DNA of 40,134 bases, taken from IMG/VR virus record IMGVR_UViG_3300030382_001255, positions 1 to 40,134 of that record, one strand, 5' to 3'. Positions 9,819 through 16,907 of this stretch are shown here, in pieces. The position numbers were made by a program, and so were the translations under genes. The stretch's first letter is position 1, and each line of letters begins with the position of its first letter. Below the pieces are notes generated by a model that saw only the letters and a list, made by a program, of their open reading frames with translations, had not been told where the DNA came from and did not search any database. The DNA comes from a virus.

Positions 9819-10264
9819 AATGGTATTTTACAAAATTCTAAAAATGGTAAATTATTGGGACCGAATGTGATCTCCCTTAGAAACTTAAATCCCAAAAATC
9901 TAAGGAGCTTTATATGTGTACCGTTTCGTTTATCAACAACATTCCAAATCAAATTATTTGGTCTACTGTTTACGTAACGTAGTTTATCTTTAGCAAATTG
10001 AAGTGGATACTCTTTAACAAGTGGTGAACATAACATCCATATTTTTCCATCTGTTGCAGTACCACCTATAGCGGCAGCCTTGCCGTTAGGGGTTTGCCAA
10101 TAGCATGCATTCTCCGATATTAGAGATGACATGACTATAGACATAACAGAGTCATGACCATAGCCTTCCATACATTCTCGTTTATCAGCAAAGAGTAAAT
10201 CAGAAGCCACTGATATAGCAGCTTCTGGGGTTAGTGGATAATAGTTTTTAGGTAGATTAAGCAC
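9737..10264 (-). CDS. gp13-like virion assembly protein, acetyltransferase-like
   Basis: A 175-residue protein between the tail tube gene gp12 and gp14, the position of T7 gp13. The motif FLGFKFLREITFGPNNLPFL near residues 122-141 is typical of phage gp13-like proteins with a GNAT-like fold. The ORF opens with GTG at 10264 inside the last codons of gp12, an 8-base overlap; no ATG lies near this start. The conserved part ends around EFCKI, and the last 25 or so residues are read from the overlap with gp14. That tail contains the heptamer A AAA AAT in this frame, so a -1 shift would continue directly into gp14. Function in T7: a minor protein needed for correct virions. Confidence 0.65.
   Translation of the reverse strand: MLNLPKNYYPLTPEAAISVASDLLFADKRECMEGYGHDSVMSIVMSSLISENACYWQTPNGKAAAIGGTATDGKIWMLCSPLVKEYPLQFAKDKLRYVNSRPNNLIWNVVDKRNGTHIKLLRFLGFKFLREITFGPNNLPFLEFCKIPLCALQKNQDQTVLTNVMPGTSQPNNLA
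9799..9808 (-). promoter_or_regulatory. Possible -1 frameshift site A AAA AAT joining gp13 and gp14
   Basis: A run of seven A (minus strand, positions 9807-9801) is read in the gp13 frame as CAA AAA AAT, which fits the X XXY YYZ slippery pattern. Slipping back one base gives the gp14 frame (CCA AAA AAA TCA). The run sits 11 bases inside gp14. A long A run is also prone to sequencing or replication slips, so the functional claim is weak. Confidence 0.3.
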
Positions 10265-13064
10265 TTCTATAAAATTTAGTGTTATAATCCCCTTCCCAAT
10301 TCATCGAATGAAGAGTAGCAGGAGATGGGTGTGAAGCTTTAAGTTGTACAGTTAGATTGGTATTTCTTTCGTAAGCTGGAATTGTATGTATATATTCTGA
10401 AGCTATAGGTAAAGAGTTACTTGTATAATTACTCCACTCTACTGATTCAAAGGTATCACTATAATCAGCTCTTCCTTTACGCTTAAGTGTAGTTTCAATA
10501 GTACCTGTTTCTCCAAAGGTGAAATTGATTCTATGTACTACTAATGATGCTCTAGTATCAGAAACTGATTTATTACCAGCAGTCTTACTTGCAAAAATTG
10601 TAGGTATCTCAACTAACCAATCAAATACATAGCCTAATATTAAATCGGCTCCAGTCCAATCACCATCTACTTCTAAGTTACTACCGTTAACAGTAACCAA
10701 ACCATAACGACCTAAGTCATTACCTGCATTATTATTATATACAGCTAGTTGTTTAGTGCTGTCATAGCCTGTAGGTTTAGGGAATACAGTTTTCTTAGTT
10801 GTAGAATTATAGGTATTAGAAGCTAAAGAACTAACTGTAGAGTGACAATCCAGATGAATACGATAAGTATCAATGCTAGTTGTATCATCCTGTTTTTTAA
10901 CGTCTAACGCTTGTAAGGTATAGTTACTTCCATTCTTCAATACAGCATAATAGACATCATCTAAGATGACATGATACGTTAATGTACCTGGTAGTTCCCA
11001 TCTAAACCAAGCTGATTGAATACGTTTTTCACCAGTATTATAATATCTATATCCCCAAAGTTCACTTTTATCTAAAGCTCCAAATAGAATCACACTATTC
11101 TCTCTAGATACAGTAGTAGTAGTGATTTCAATAGGAAGTTTTTTAGATACAATTTTACTTTGTTCTATTACTGTAGGTTCTCCTTCTCTTCCGACATTAG
11201 ACATTTCAAAGAACCTAGCATTCTTACCTGTACTATTTAAAAAACCATTAGTCACTCCTAATGAGAATGGGTTAGTTTTATGATTGAAGTTATACGAGGA
11301 TAAATAGTTTATCTTAGCTGTTGAAGGTGTTAAAGCATCACTATCAGTAGTCAACATGAATTGCTGATTAGAGCTATGTATTAATAAACCACTATTAACC
11401 TCTATCGCATCGTATAGAGTAGTTGGGTAGGTAGAGCTAGCTTGTAAATCTATAGGATCATCTCCACTTACTGCCATAGCAGTGGTAGACCAGAAATTAA
11501 AGAAGTCATTAGTTTGAGAAAGGATCACATTCTCTTCACTTAATATAGCTAATCTATTTCTAAAATATAAAAGTTTATTTATCTTATAATCAACAAAGGA
11601 AGGTTCAGGGTTAGTTATATCATCACCAACTGTTCTATCAATCCAAGTAGGTTTAGTTAGTTCAAATACACCATTAGAATAGGATTGACTAGTACCACCA
11701 TTAATTGCATAAGTACCAGGGTCTACCCTAACAAGACTTACAGGCATGGTATCAGTATTAAGGCTGATTTCTATACCAGGAGCTGGGCATTCAATCCATA
11801 CACCATTACCAAAGAAAGTACCAGATGCACTAGCAGATACATTATCAACTTGGAATTTTAGATAGTAATCATCTTCTTCTTCAGCACTATTAACAACTTT
11901 AACTACATAGTTATGTCTTCCTGATCTAGGTAATTCACCAGCACTATTAGCTTCTGATGTAGTTATACCCATCAATGCCTTTTCTGTAGTGGTTACGTTG
12001 AATGCTGTAGAACTTGTAAGATGTAAACAGTTACCTACAATAGTAGAAGTTATTCCAGTCCCACTGATTGCATCTAACGCTACCTTCATATCACCTAAAA
12101 TCGCACCTGCTGTAGCTGCTTCTTCTGAATTAGAAGGTGTAGCAGGAGGACGTACTGCGGCTAAATTTGCTCTAGATGTTATAGAGGCATGACTCTCGAT
12201 AGTGATAGTACCACCTGCACCTTTAGCAGTTACATAGTCATGGGTATCACCTGTATCCCAACCTTCTCCACCAAACTGTAGCCTTGCAAATGTTTGATAA
12301 GAGTCATCATAGTTAGGGTGATTACTTGTACTACCGCCACCTTCTGCTATAGGTGTACACCTTATATCTACTTCATATCTTAAGTTTGTCTTACCACTTA
12401 CAGTACCTTGGTTAATTACTTCACGTGACATCAACTCACACTTACCATCGTTACTATAACCTGAAGCATTACTGGTTGTAATATCTTCGTCAATACTTAT
12501 AGATGTAGCTCTTTTGGTAGTAGTTGTTGCTGTACTAGAGGGTTCATATATATCAAATGCATATTGCTTACCATACGAGACACTCTTTAATTCAATAATT
12601 GCCTCATGAACTTCTGCAGGTGATTTATCAGAAGTACCAGTTAACATTGATACTGTCTTAGTTCTATTAGTAAGGAATGTATTTTGATTAATCGTCAGTG
12701 ATTGTATATCAGTGCTATCACTCCAACCTGTTAGATATGTACAAAGGTTAGTACCTGGTACAGAAGCATAATCTACAGGTATAACAGCACCATCACTAGT
12801 TCTCCATATCTGCACTACTCCTGTTGTACTTACATTACCTATATATTGATTATCTGAATCTTCATAAATATGAAACCAACTTAACGTACCACTAGTAGGG
12901 GTAATAGCAGATACTAATTTCCCGCCAGGTCTCTTTACTAAACCATGTGTAACGTCTGGAATACCATTCTTTAAGTCACTGACTTGTCCTGGTGATTTAA
13001 GCTCATCAGGTTGTTCAGATATACCTAGAATATAGTTTGGAACTTTCTGTGTTATACCTGCCAT
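10257..13064 (-). CDS. Tail tubular protein B, T7 gp12-like
   Basis: A 935-residue protein directly after the gp11-like gene, with its ATG overlapping the gp11 stop (TAATG). The N-terminus (MAGITQKVPNYILGISEQPD, then SDLKNGIPDVTHGLVKRPGG) is the hallmark of T7-type tail tubular B / nozzle proteins. The long middle is Ser/Thr-rich and beta-like, as expected for the propeller and insertion domains. The C-terminus (SMNWEGDYN.KFYRSA) is also a common family ending. It forms the distal tail nozzle through which DNA leaves. Length is longer than T7 gp12 (about 790 aa) and usual for marine podoviruses. Confidence 0.92.
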   Translation of the reverse strand: MAGITQKVPNYILGISEQPDELKSPGQVSDLKNGIPDVTHGLVKRPGGKLVSAITPTSGTLSWFHIYEDSDNQYIGNVSTTGVVQIWRTSDGAVIPVDYASVPGTNLCTYLTGWSDSTDIQSLTINQNTFLTNRTKTVSMLTGTSDKSPAEVHEAIIELKSVSYGKQYAFDIYEPSSTATTTTKRATSISIDEDITTSNASGYSNDGKCELMSREVINQGTVSGKTNLRYEVDIRCTPIAEGGGSTSNHPNYDDSYQTFARLQFGGEGWDTGDTHDYVTAKGAGGTITIESHASITSRANLAAVRPPATPSNSEEAATAGAILGDMKVALDAISGTGITSTIVGNCLHLTSSTAFNVTTTEKALMGITTSEANSAGELPRSGRHNYVVKVVNSAEEEDDYYLKFQVDNVSASASGTFFGNGVWIECPAPGIEISLNTDTMPVSLVRVDPGTYAINGGTSQSYSNGVFELTKPTWIDRTVGDDITNPEPSFVDYKINKLLYFRNRLAILSEENVILSQTNDFFNFWSTTAMAVSGDDPIDLQASSTYPTTLYDAIEVNSGLLIHSSNQQFMLTTDSDALTPSTAKINYLSSYNFNHKTNPFSLGVTNGFLNSTGKNARFFEMSNVGREGEPTVIEQSKIVSKKLPIEITTTTVSRENSVILFGALDKSELWGYRYYNTGEKRIQSAWFRWELPGTLTYHVILDDVYYAVLKNGSNYTLQALDVKKQDDTTSIDTYRIHLDCHSTVSSLASNTYNSTTKKTVFPKPTGYDSTKQLAVYNNNAGNDLGRYGLVTVNGSNLEVDGDWTGADLILGYVFDWLVEIPTIFASKTAGNKSVSDTRASLVVHRINFTFGETGTIETTLKRKGRADYSDTFESVEWSNYTSNSLPIASEYIHTIPAYERNTNLTVQLKASHPSPATLHSMNWEGDYNTKFYRSA

Positions 13065-13714
13065 TATCTTGCTAATCCTATATAAGGTTTATAAGTATTG
13101 AATGATGACTCATGTGGATAACCTAAGTAGTTATGATCACCTTGATTACATTCATATTCCATACAGGCAGCTCTAGCATTCTGTTCTTGCTGACCTAACA
13201 GTTGAACCAATTGGGTATTGGCTACCATTTGAGTAGCAGCTCTACCAGCAGCTCTATAAGTAATCAGACGTTTAAATATAGAAGGTACATCATCAAATTC
13301 AAAAAGCCAAACTATATTTAGATAGTATGTCTGACCTACAGTAAATACATCTGTATGGCTTACCTTGTCATATAGACGACCATTTCTTTTTACTACGTCA
13401 GTGAATTTATCTTGTGCATCAGTAAAATCCATACGTAATGCATTGCTATCAAATGTTAAATATCCATTTGCATCAGCTACTTTATCTACATGATCTTCAG
13501 TATTAAAAGACCAACCTTCATTCTGGACATCTACATTACTTTCTTTAAGTAGGTTATATACAAAGGCTATCTCTGGATTTTGATAAGTAGATATATTATT
13601 TACTGTACTAACCGTACCTAGTGTTGTAACTGGGGATTGTCCAATCGCTCCCAGTATTGTATTCACTGCGGATAGTTCTGTATCGGGATCAATAGTTGAG
13701 GGAGTCGAAGTCAT
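13064..13714 (-). CDS. Tail tubular protein A, T7 gp11-like adaptor
   Basis: A 216-residue protein with the family features: ELSAVNTILGAIGQSPV at the N-terminus, WSFNTE near residue 70, and a helical C-terminal half with the Arg/Gln pair region (RLITYRAAGRAATQMV). gp11-type adaptors link the portal to the tail nozzle. The gene follows the capsid gene after a strong terminator, as in T7, and is coupled to gp12 by a one-base stop/start overlap. Start at ATG 13714. Confidence 0.92.
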   Translation of the reverse strand: MTSTPSTIDPDTELSAVNTILGAIGQSPVTTLGTVSTVNNISTYQNPEIAFVYNLLKESNVDVQNEGWSFNTEDHVDKVADANGYLTFDSNALRMDFTDAQDKFTDVVKRNGRLYDKVSHTDVFTVGQTYYLNIVWLFEFDDVPSIFKRLITYRAAGRAATQMVANTQLVQLLGQQEQNARAACMEYECNQGDHNYLGYPHESSFNTYKPYIGLAR

Positions 13715-13728
13715 AAAGTTATATGAAT

Positions 13729-13755
13729 AAAAAAAAGGGAGACCGAAGCCTCCCT
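13729..13755 (-). terminator. Rho-independent terminator after capsid gene, C(UUCG)G loop
   Basis: On the minus strand GGGAGG and CCTCCC-type arms (13737-13754) form a 7-bp stem closed by a C(UUCG)G tetraloop and followed by eight U. It lies 25 bases after the capsid stop and 15 bases before the gp11 ATG, exactly where T7 has T-phi. It is likely to lower expression of the tail genes relative to the capsid. Confidence 0.93.
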
Positions 13756-13778
13756 CATGAACAATTAAAAAATATTAG

Positions 13779-14945
13779 TTACCAACCAGCTGTTCCACCA
13801 GTTAGAGGTGCAACACCAGCTACTAGTTCTACACAAGCAGCAGGGTTTAGGTAGTCTGCACCCATAGCCAAACGGCCAAGGATTACGTCACCCTGATAGA
13901 CAACTGATACGTCGCCTGATGTTACTTGAACCTGTGGTCCGAGTGCTTCTACAACTGCAGCACCTTCTTTTTGGAAGATGACACCACAAGAGTTAGCAAA
14001 CTTCTCATCAGTACCGTAGTTATTACGTGAACCATATGCAGTAGTTGTAACTGCTTCGTCGTCGAGCATATCTTCGCCAACGAATGTACCAAGGTTCCCA
14101 GGTGATGTTTCACCTACGTCCCCAGCACCAGCTGTTCCACCAAGTTGAGTACCGTATCTACCGAAGAATGGTACGTTCATTGACTTGTAGATCTTGATGC
14201 CTGCAATTTCAATGATGCCGTTACCAGACTGCAAAGCAGTACCTTGTACGTCACGGTTGATTAGACCATTACCAGATACGTTCTGGATAAGAGTGTAATA
14301 CTGTCTTGGGTTAAGTACAGCTACACGTCCGTCTCCACTAATTCCTTTCTCGTCTAAACTCGCTGCAGCATCATAAAATGCATTCACAAGAGCTGTAGAG
14401 TCGTAAGCGTTATTAGCTTGAGCTGTAGTACCAACACGGATCTGTGATCCACCTGGTTCTACGAAACCTGTAGCAGATACAGGAGAAGCTGCACGAGCAC
14501 CACGAACGATAGATCTAAAGATCTTACGGTCATATGTTTGTGCTAAAGCGTAGCCAATTTTTCTTGAGATTTCTCCACGTAGCTCATAGTGAGCAAGTGT
14601 CTCATCTAGTTCGTAAACGAATGCTGAACTAATTAATAGGTCATCACAAGTGATGGTCTTCTCTGCTACTGGAGGCGCATTGTCATCATTACCTAGTATT
14701 GATTGCCCTGGAATGTGATATTCAGCCTTCGTTCTACCTGTGTAGATAAACTGAAGGGACTTACCATTCTTTAGGGTTCTCTTGGTAACAAGGTCACGTG
14801 CTATTGCCTCATGTTGGAACCCTTTGAAGAGTTCACCAGAGAAAATTTTAAGATAAAGATCTCTGTTATTTGAAGCGTTGCCTGTCGCATTAGACCTACC
14901 TAAAAAGGTAGGAGTCGAATTGGCAACGTTAGTTTGTTGTGCCAT
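13779..14945 (-). CDS. Major capsid protein, T7 gp10-like
   Basis: A 388-residue protein with the conserved marine podovirus capsid start (MAQQTNVANSTPTFLGRSN, then DLYLKIFSGELFKGF...FIYTGRTKAEYHIPG). It has the HK97 fold in this family and builds the icosahedral shell. Position between scaffold and gp11 and the T-phi-like terminator directly behind support the call. Good internal match to the P-SSP7-type capsid family as I know it. No Shine-Dalgarno is evident; the region before the ATG carries a palindromic hairpin. No frameshifted longer form such as T7 gp10B is obvious, because the stop is followed closely by the terminator. Confidence 0.95.
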   Translation of the reverse strand: MAQQTNVANSTPTFLGRSNATGNASNNRDLYLKIFSGELFKGFQHEAIARDLVTKRTLKNGKSLQFIYTGRTKAEYHIPGQSILGNDDNAPPVAEKTITCDDLLISSAFVYELDETLAHYELRGEISRKIGYALAQTYDRKIFRSIVRGARAASPVSATGFVEPGGSQIRVGTTAQANNAYDSTALVNAFYDAAASLDEKGISGDGRVAVLNPRQYYTLIQNVSGNGLINRDVQGTALQSGNGIIEIAGIKIYKSMNVPFFGRYGTQLGGTAGAGDVGETSPGNLGTFVGEDMLDDEAVTTTAYGSRNNYGTDEKFANSCGVIFQKEGAAVVEALGPQVQVTSGDVSVVYQGDVILGRLAMGADYLNPAACVELVAGVAPLTGGTAGW

Positions 14946-15063
14946 TGTTATGGATAAAGTTTATATATACGTTCTTCAGCTGAAAATTTTTTGATCAATT
15001 TGTTGTGGTCTTTCCCACCGTCTAGACGGCTAATGGGTATCGGCGTACCGGCCAAAAGCCAAA
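14946..15063 (-). promoter_or_regulatory. Structured leader before the capsid gene
   Basis: This 118-bp gap contains the perfect 12-bp palindrome CCGTCTAGACGG (15018-15029) inside a second pair of arms CCCA/TGGG (15014-15037), and small GC-rich inverted repeats at 15041-15060 (CGGcgtaCCG, GGCcaaaaGCC). There is no U tract. A phage promoter or RNase III processing site in front of the most strongly expressed gene is plausible, but I cannot match it to a known promoter consensus. Confidence 0.4.
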
Positions 15064-15234
15064 TTAGGAAGAGGTCCGACTCTGAGGTGTCTCTTCCCTT
15101 AGTTGCTGTTCATGATGTTGAACATGCGACCATTCTATATAAAGAATAAAGGATAGCAGTACGAAGACTACTACCCATAATTCGTTGAGTTTAGTAAGAG
15201 GGTTCGCCTTGCGGCTCTTCTTTTTCTTCTTCAT
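15064..15234 (-). CDS. Small single-span membrane protein, candidate holin
   Basis: A 56-residue ORF: a lysine run at the N-terminus (MKKKKKSRK), one strongly hydrophobic segment at residues 19-34 (LWVVVFVLLSFILYIE) and a polar His/Gln/Glu-rich tail. The ATG is preceded by GGAG 4 bases upstream. It overlaps the end of the 48-aa ORF by 44 bases in another frame. One membrane span with basic N-terminus and late expression between scaffold and capsid genes would suit a small holin or a membrane accessory protein, but no homology is claimed. It could also be a virion-associated membrane peptide. Confidence 0.55.
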   Translation of the reverse strand: MKKKKKSRKANPLTKLNELWVVVFVLLSFILYIEWSHVQHHEQQLREETPQSRTSS

Positions 15235-15337
15235 CTACTCCAGGTGGTTGGTATTCACAAGGTGCAGTATCAACTATTTCTTGTTGAGGACTATACCAAG
15301 TAACTGAAGCTGAAGCTTTGGTACTTTGTTGTGCCAT
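15191..15337 (-). CDS. Hypothetical 48-aa acidic protein
   Basis: A 48-residue ORF starting MAQQSTKASASVTWYSPQQE; its first residues MAQQ echo the capsid start MAQQT. The C-terminal part is acidic (DEEEKEEPQGE). It starts directly at the stop of the preceding 25-aa ORF (TAA followed by ATG) and overlaps the 56-aa membrane protein. I recognise no family. Short Pro/Glu-rich proteins in this position may be capsid decoration or assembly factors, which is a guess. Confidence 0.55.
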   Translation of the reverse strand: MAQQSTKASASVTWYSPQQEIVDTAPCEYQPPGVDEEEKEEPQGEPSY

Positions 15338-15415
15338 TTACTCCTCTTCTTTTTTCTCTTCTTTTTTTACTGGCTCATCAGGTGTTGGCCAGTGGCGTTT
15401 GCTTTGTTCAGCCAT
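15338..15415 (-). CDS. Hypothetical 25-aa charged peptide
   Basis: A 25-residue ORF (MAEQSKRHWPTPDEPVKKEE...) ending in Lys/Glu repeats. Its ATG overlaps the stop of the secreted beta-barrel-like gene by one base (TAATG), and its stop abuts the next ATG, so the three small genes look translationally coupled. No known domain. Reality is supported only by the coupling and the bounded codon frame. Confidence 0.4.
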   Translation of the reverse strand: MAEQSKRHWPTPDEPVKKEEKKEEE

Positions 15416-15774
15416 TAGAATTTGAATTTAGCACCTATCTTTGTACCGTATGCTGTATCAGCAGTCTCATCTGTAAGGAATGAGATCTCTCCATATACAT
15501 CTAACTTCTCAGTAGCAGCGATGGATAGTCCACCTTTACCAGAGAAATCAGTTGTACCATCAGCTCCATCTGCAGCTGCGAAGGCAGGACCACCTTGGAC
15601 ATAGTATCCAAGTTGACCTACATCACCTTCATAACCTAGATGAAGATCTGTTGTTCTAGAGGTAAAGTCATTACCTGTATAAGATGCGTTTGACTCGGCA
15701 TTTACATAGACGCCAGCCATTGCAGGAGTCGAAGCAAATGAGATTGTAGCTAGGGCTAGTGCAATTGATTTCAT
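15415..15774 (-). CDS. Secreted beta-barrel-like protein with signal peptide
   Basis: A 119-residue protein with a clear signal peptide (MKSIALALATISFASTPAMA, cleavage probably after AMA at residue 20). The mature part alternates polar and hydrophobic residues in short strands (TDLHLGYEGD, LGYYVQGG, LDVYGEISF) and ends in KIGAKFKF; a C-terminal Phe is typical of outer membrane barrels. It resembles a half-size porin or OmpA-like barrel of 4-6 strands, or a virion protein of the same build. It sits among late head genes, just downstream of a 16-aa ORF. The role is unknown; outer membrane insertion or superinfection effects are inference. Confidence 0.65.
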   Translation of the reverse strand: MKSIALALATISFASTPAMAGVYVNAESNASYTGNDFTSRTTDLHLGYEGDVGQLGYYVQGGPAFAAADGADGTTDFSGKGGLSIAATEKLDVYGEISFLTDETADTAYGTKIGAKFKF

Positions 15775-15783
15775 AATTTTAAA

Positions 15784-15834
15784 TTAATTAGTTTTTGTGT
15801 AAACTACGCCGCGATAAACAAGTTTTACAGTCAT
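15784..15834 (-). CDS. 16-aa microprotein with DUF4278-like motif
   Basis: ATG at 15834 is preceded by AAGGAG 8 bases upstream, one of the best ribosome binding sites in the window, and encodes MTVKLVYRGVVYTKTN. The L-x-YRG-x-x-Y pattern is the core of DUF4278, a short cyanobacterial protein family. The ORF stops 9 bases before the secreted protein gene. It may be a real microprotein or a leader peptide that delivers ribosomes to the next gene. The match is short, so confidence is modest. Confidence 0.45.
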   Translation of the reverse strand: MTVKLVYRGVVYTKTN

Positions 15835-15964
15835 TAGTGACTCCTTATTTACCAAGACCCCGTTCCATGCCTTGGTTTCATGCAAAGCAATCAAAGATTG
15901 CCCCGAACGGACGCGGTTACCTGTGGCTTCTTCTGGTTTCGACTACCGAGCCACCATGTTTTAC
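15835..15964 (-). other. 130-bp gap with a 10-codon ORF
   Basis: Between the 42-aa and 16-aa ORFs. The only reading frame worth noting is 15849-15881 (MKPRHGTGSW), which ends just before the AAGGAG site of the next ORF. No terminator or strong hairpin was seen. Confidence 0.3.
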
Positions 15965-16093
15965 CTATTTGGATAAGAGTTTTTTAATAGCTTTGTTCTT
16001 TTCTTCAGTCCTTTTACCTACTTTTGTATTTTTAGTAGCCCAATTTAAAAGAAAATTCGTTTGAACATCTTTGTTTTTATTCCTATTAGACAT
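15965..16093 (-). CDS. Hypothetical 42-aa basic protein
   Basis: A 42-residue ORF starting MSNRNKNKDVQTNFLLNWAT, rich in Lys and Asn, with no hydrophobic segment. It begins 4 bases after the scaffold stop and is in line with the late operon. No family recognised. Composition (basic, short) suggests nucleic-acid contact or a ribosomal-size artefact; its close spacing to the scaffold gene favours a real gene. Confidence 0.45.
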   Translation of the reverse strand: MSNRNKNKDVQTNFLLNWATKNTKVGKRTEEKNKAIKKLLSK

Positions 16094-16097
16094 AGTT

Positions 16098-16907
16098 TTA
16101 AAATTGTAAGTCTTTAGATCGGTCTAGTTTTTGTATAACATCCTGTCTATAAGCAGGATCATTATCATATCTGCTATCATTCATAGCAGCTACGACTTCT
16201 TGCTGACTTCTATATACATCACCTGAAGTCCGAGGTGCTTTACCAGTTAACATTCTACCTTCGTATCCTTGTGCGTTATCATACTGAGATTTGATTCCAT
16301 CTACTGCTAATTGAATAGCTTCAGCATTACCTGCTTCAACAATTCTATCGAAGGAAGACATCTTAGCTTCAGGTAAATTTTCAGTAGCCCAATTCAATAC
16401 GTTGTCATAGGCTTTTTCACCACCTACTGAATCATGTATTGAAACAACCTGTGCATCAGTTATATCAGCTGTACCACCATCTGGTTTGTAGCCCTGTTCT
16501 ATAGCTTTGGAATACATCTTTGTATATGTTTCTACTAATTCTTTACTATCCATCTCACTGAACTTAGCCATTGTTTCAGGAGAAACTTCGCCTCCTTTAT
16601 CAAATTCTAAGGCTGCTGTAGTAAGAGCTTCGACTGCAGGAGTAACCTCCATAATCGGCTCTTCAGTTTCTTCAGTTTCAGTTGATGCTTCTTCTTCTCC
16701 CTCGCCTTTATCTTCTGACCCCATCTTCTTTTGGAGTTCAATATAAGCTTTCTCTAATTCTTGAGCATTCTCATATTTACCAGCGAGTAGTTGATTTTCT
16801 TGTTCTTGTAGTTGTTCGCCAACTTGCAGGGAATCCTGTTCTTCACTAGTTAGAGCATCTGCTGATGTCTGTTCAGTTGTGTTGTCAAACGTTAATGTCT
16901 CTGCCAT
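16098..16907 (-). CDS. Capsid assembly (scaffolding) protein, T7 gp9-like
   Basis: A 269-residue acidic protein (Glu-rich stretch at residues 60-85, EEEASTETEETEEPIMEV) with a helical C-terminal half ending in basic residues (RQDVIQKLDRSKDLQF). Scaffolding proteins of T7-like phages are acidic, Ala/Glu-rich and placed between portal and capsid, as here. The ATG follows the portal stop directly. It would fill the procapsid and leave before DNA packaging. Confidence 0.88.
   Translation of the reverse strand: MAETLTFDNTTEQTSADALTSEEQDSLQVGEQLQEQENQLLAGKYENAQELEKAYIELQKKMGSEDKGEGEEEASTETEETEEPIMEVTPAVEALTTAALEFDKGGEVSPETMAKFSEMDSKELVETYTKMYSKAIEQGYKPDGGTADITDAQVVSIHDSVGGEKAYDNVLNWATENLPEAKMSSFDRIVEAGNAEAIQLAVDGIKSQYDNAQGYEGRMLTGKAPRTSGDVYRSQQEVVAAMNDSRYDNDPAYRQDVIQKLDRSKDLQF

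Noticed and set aside
15795-16064. Plus-strand ORF of 89 codons near the secreted protein
   Set aside because: It is antisense to the 42-aa and 16-aa genes, has no start signal and would be the only plus-strand gene.
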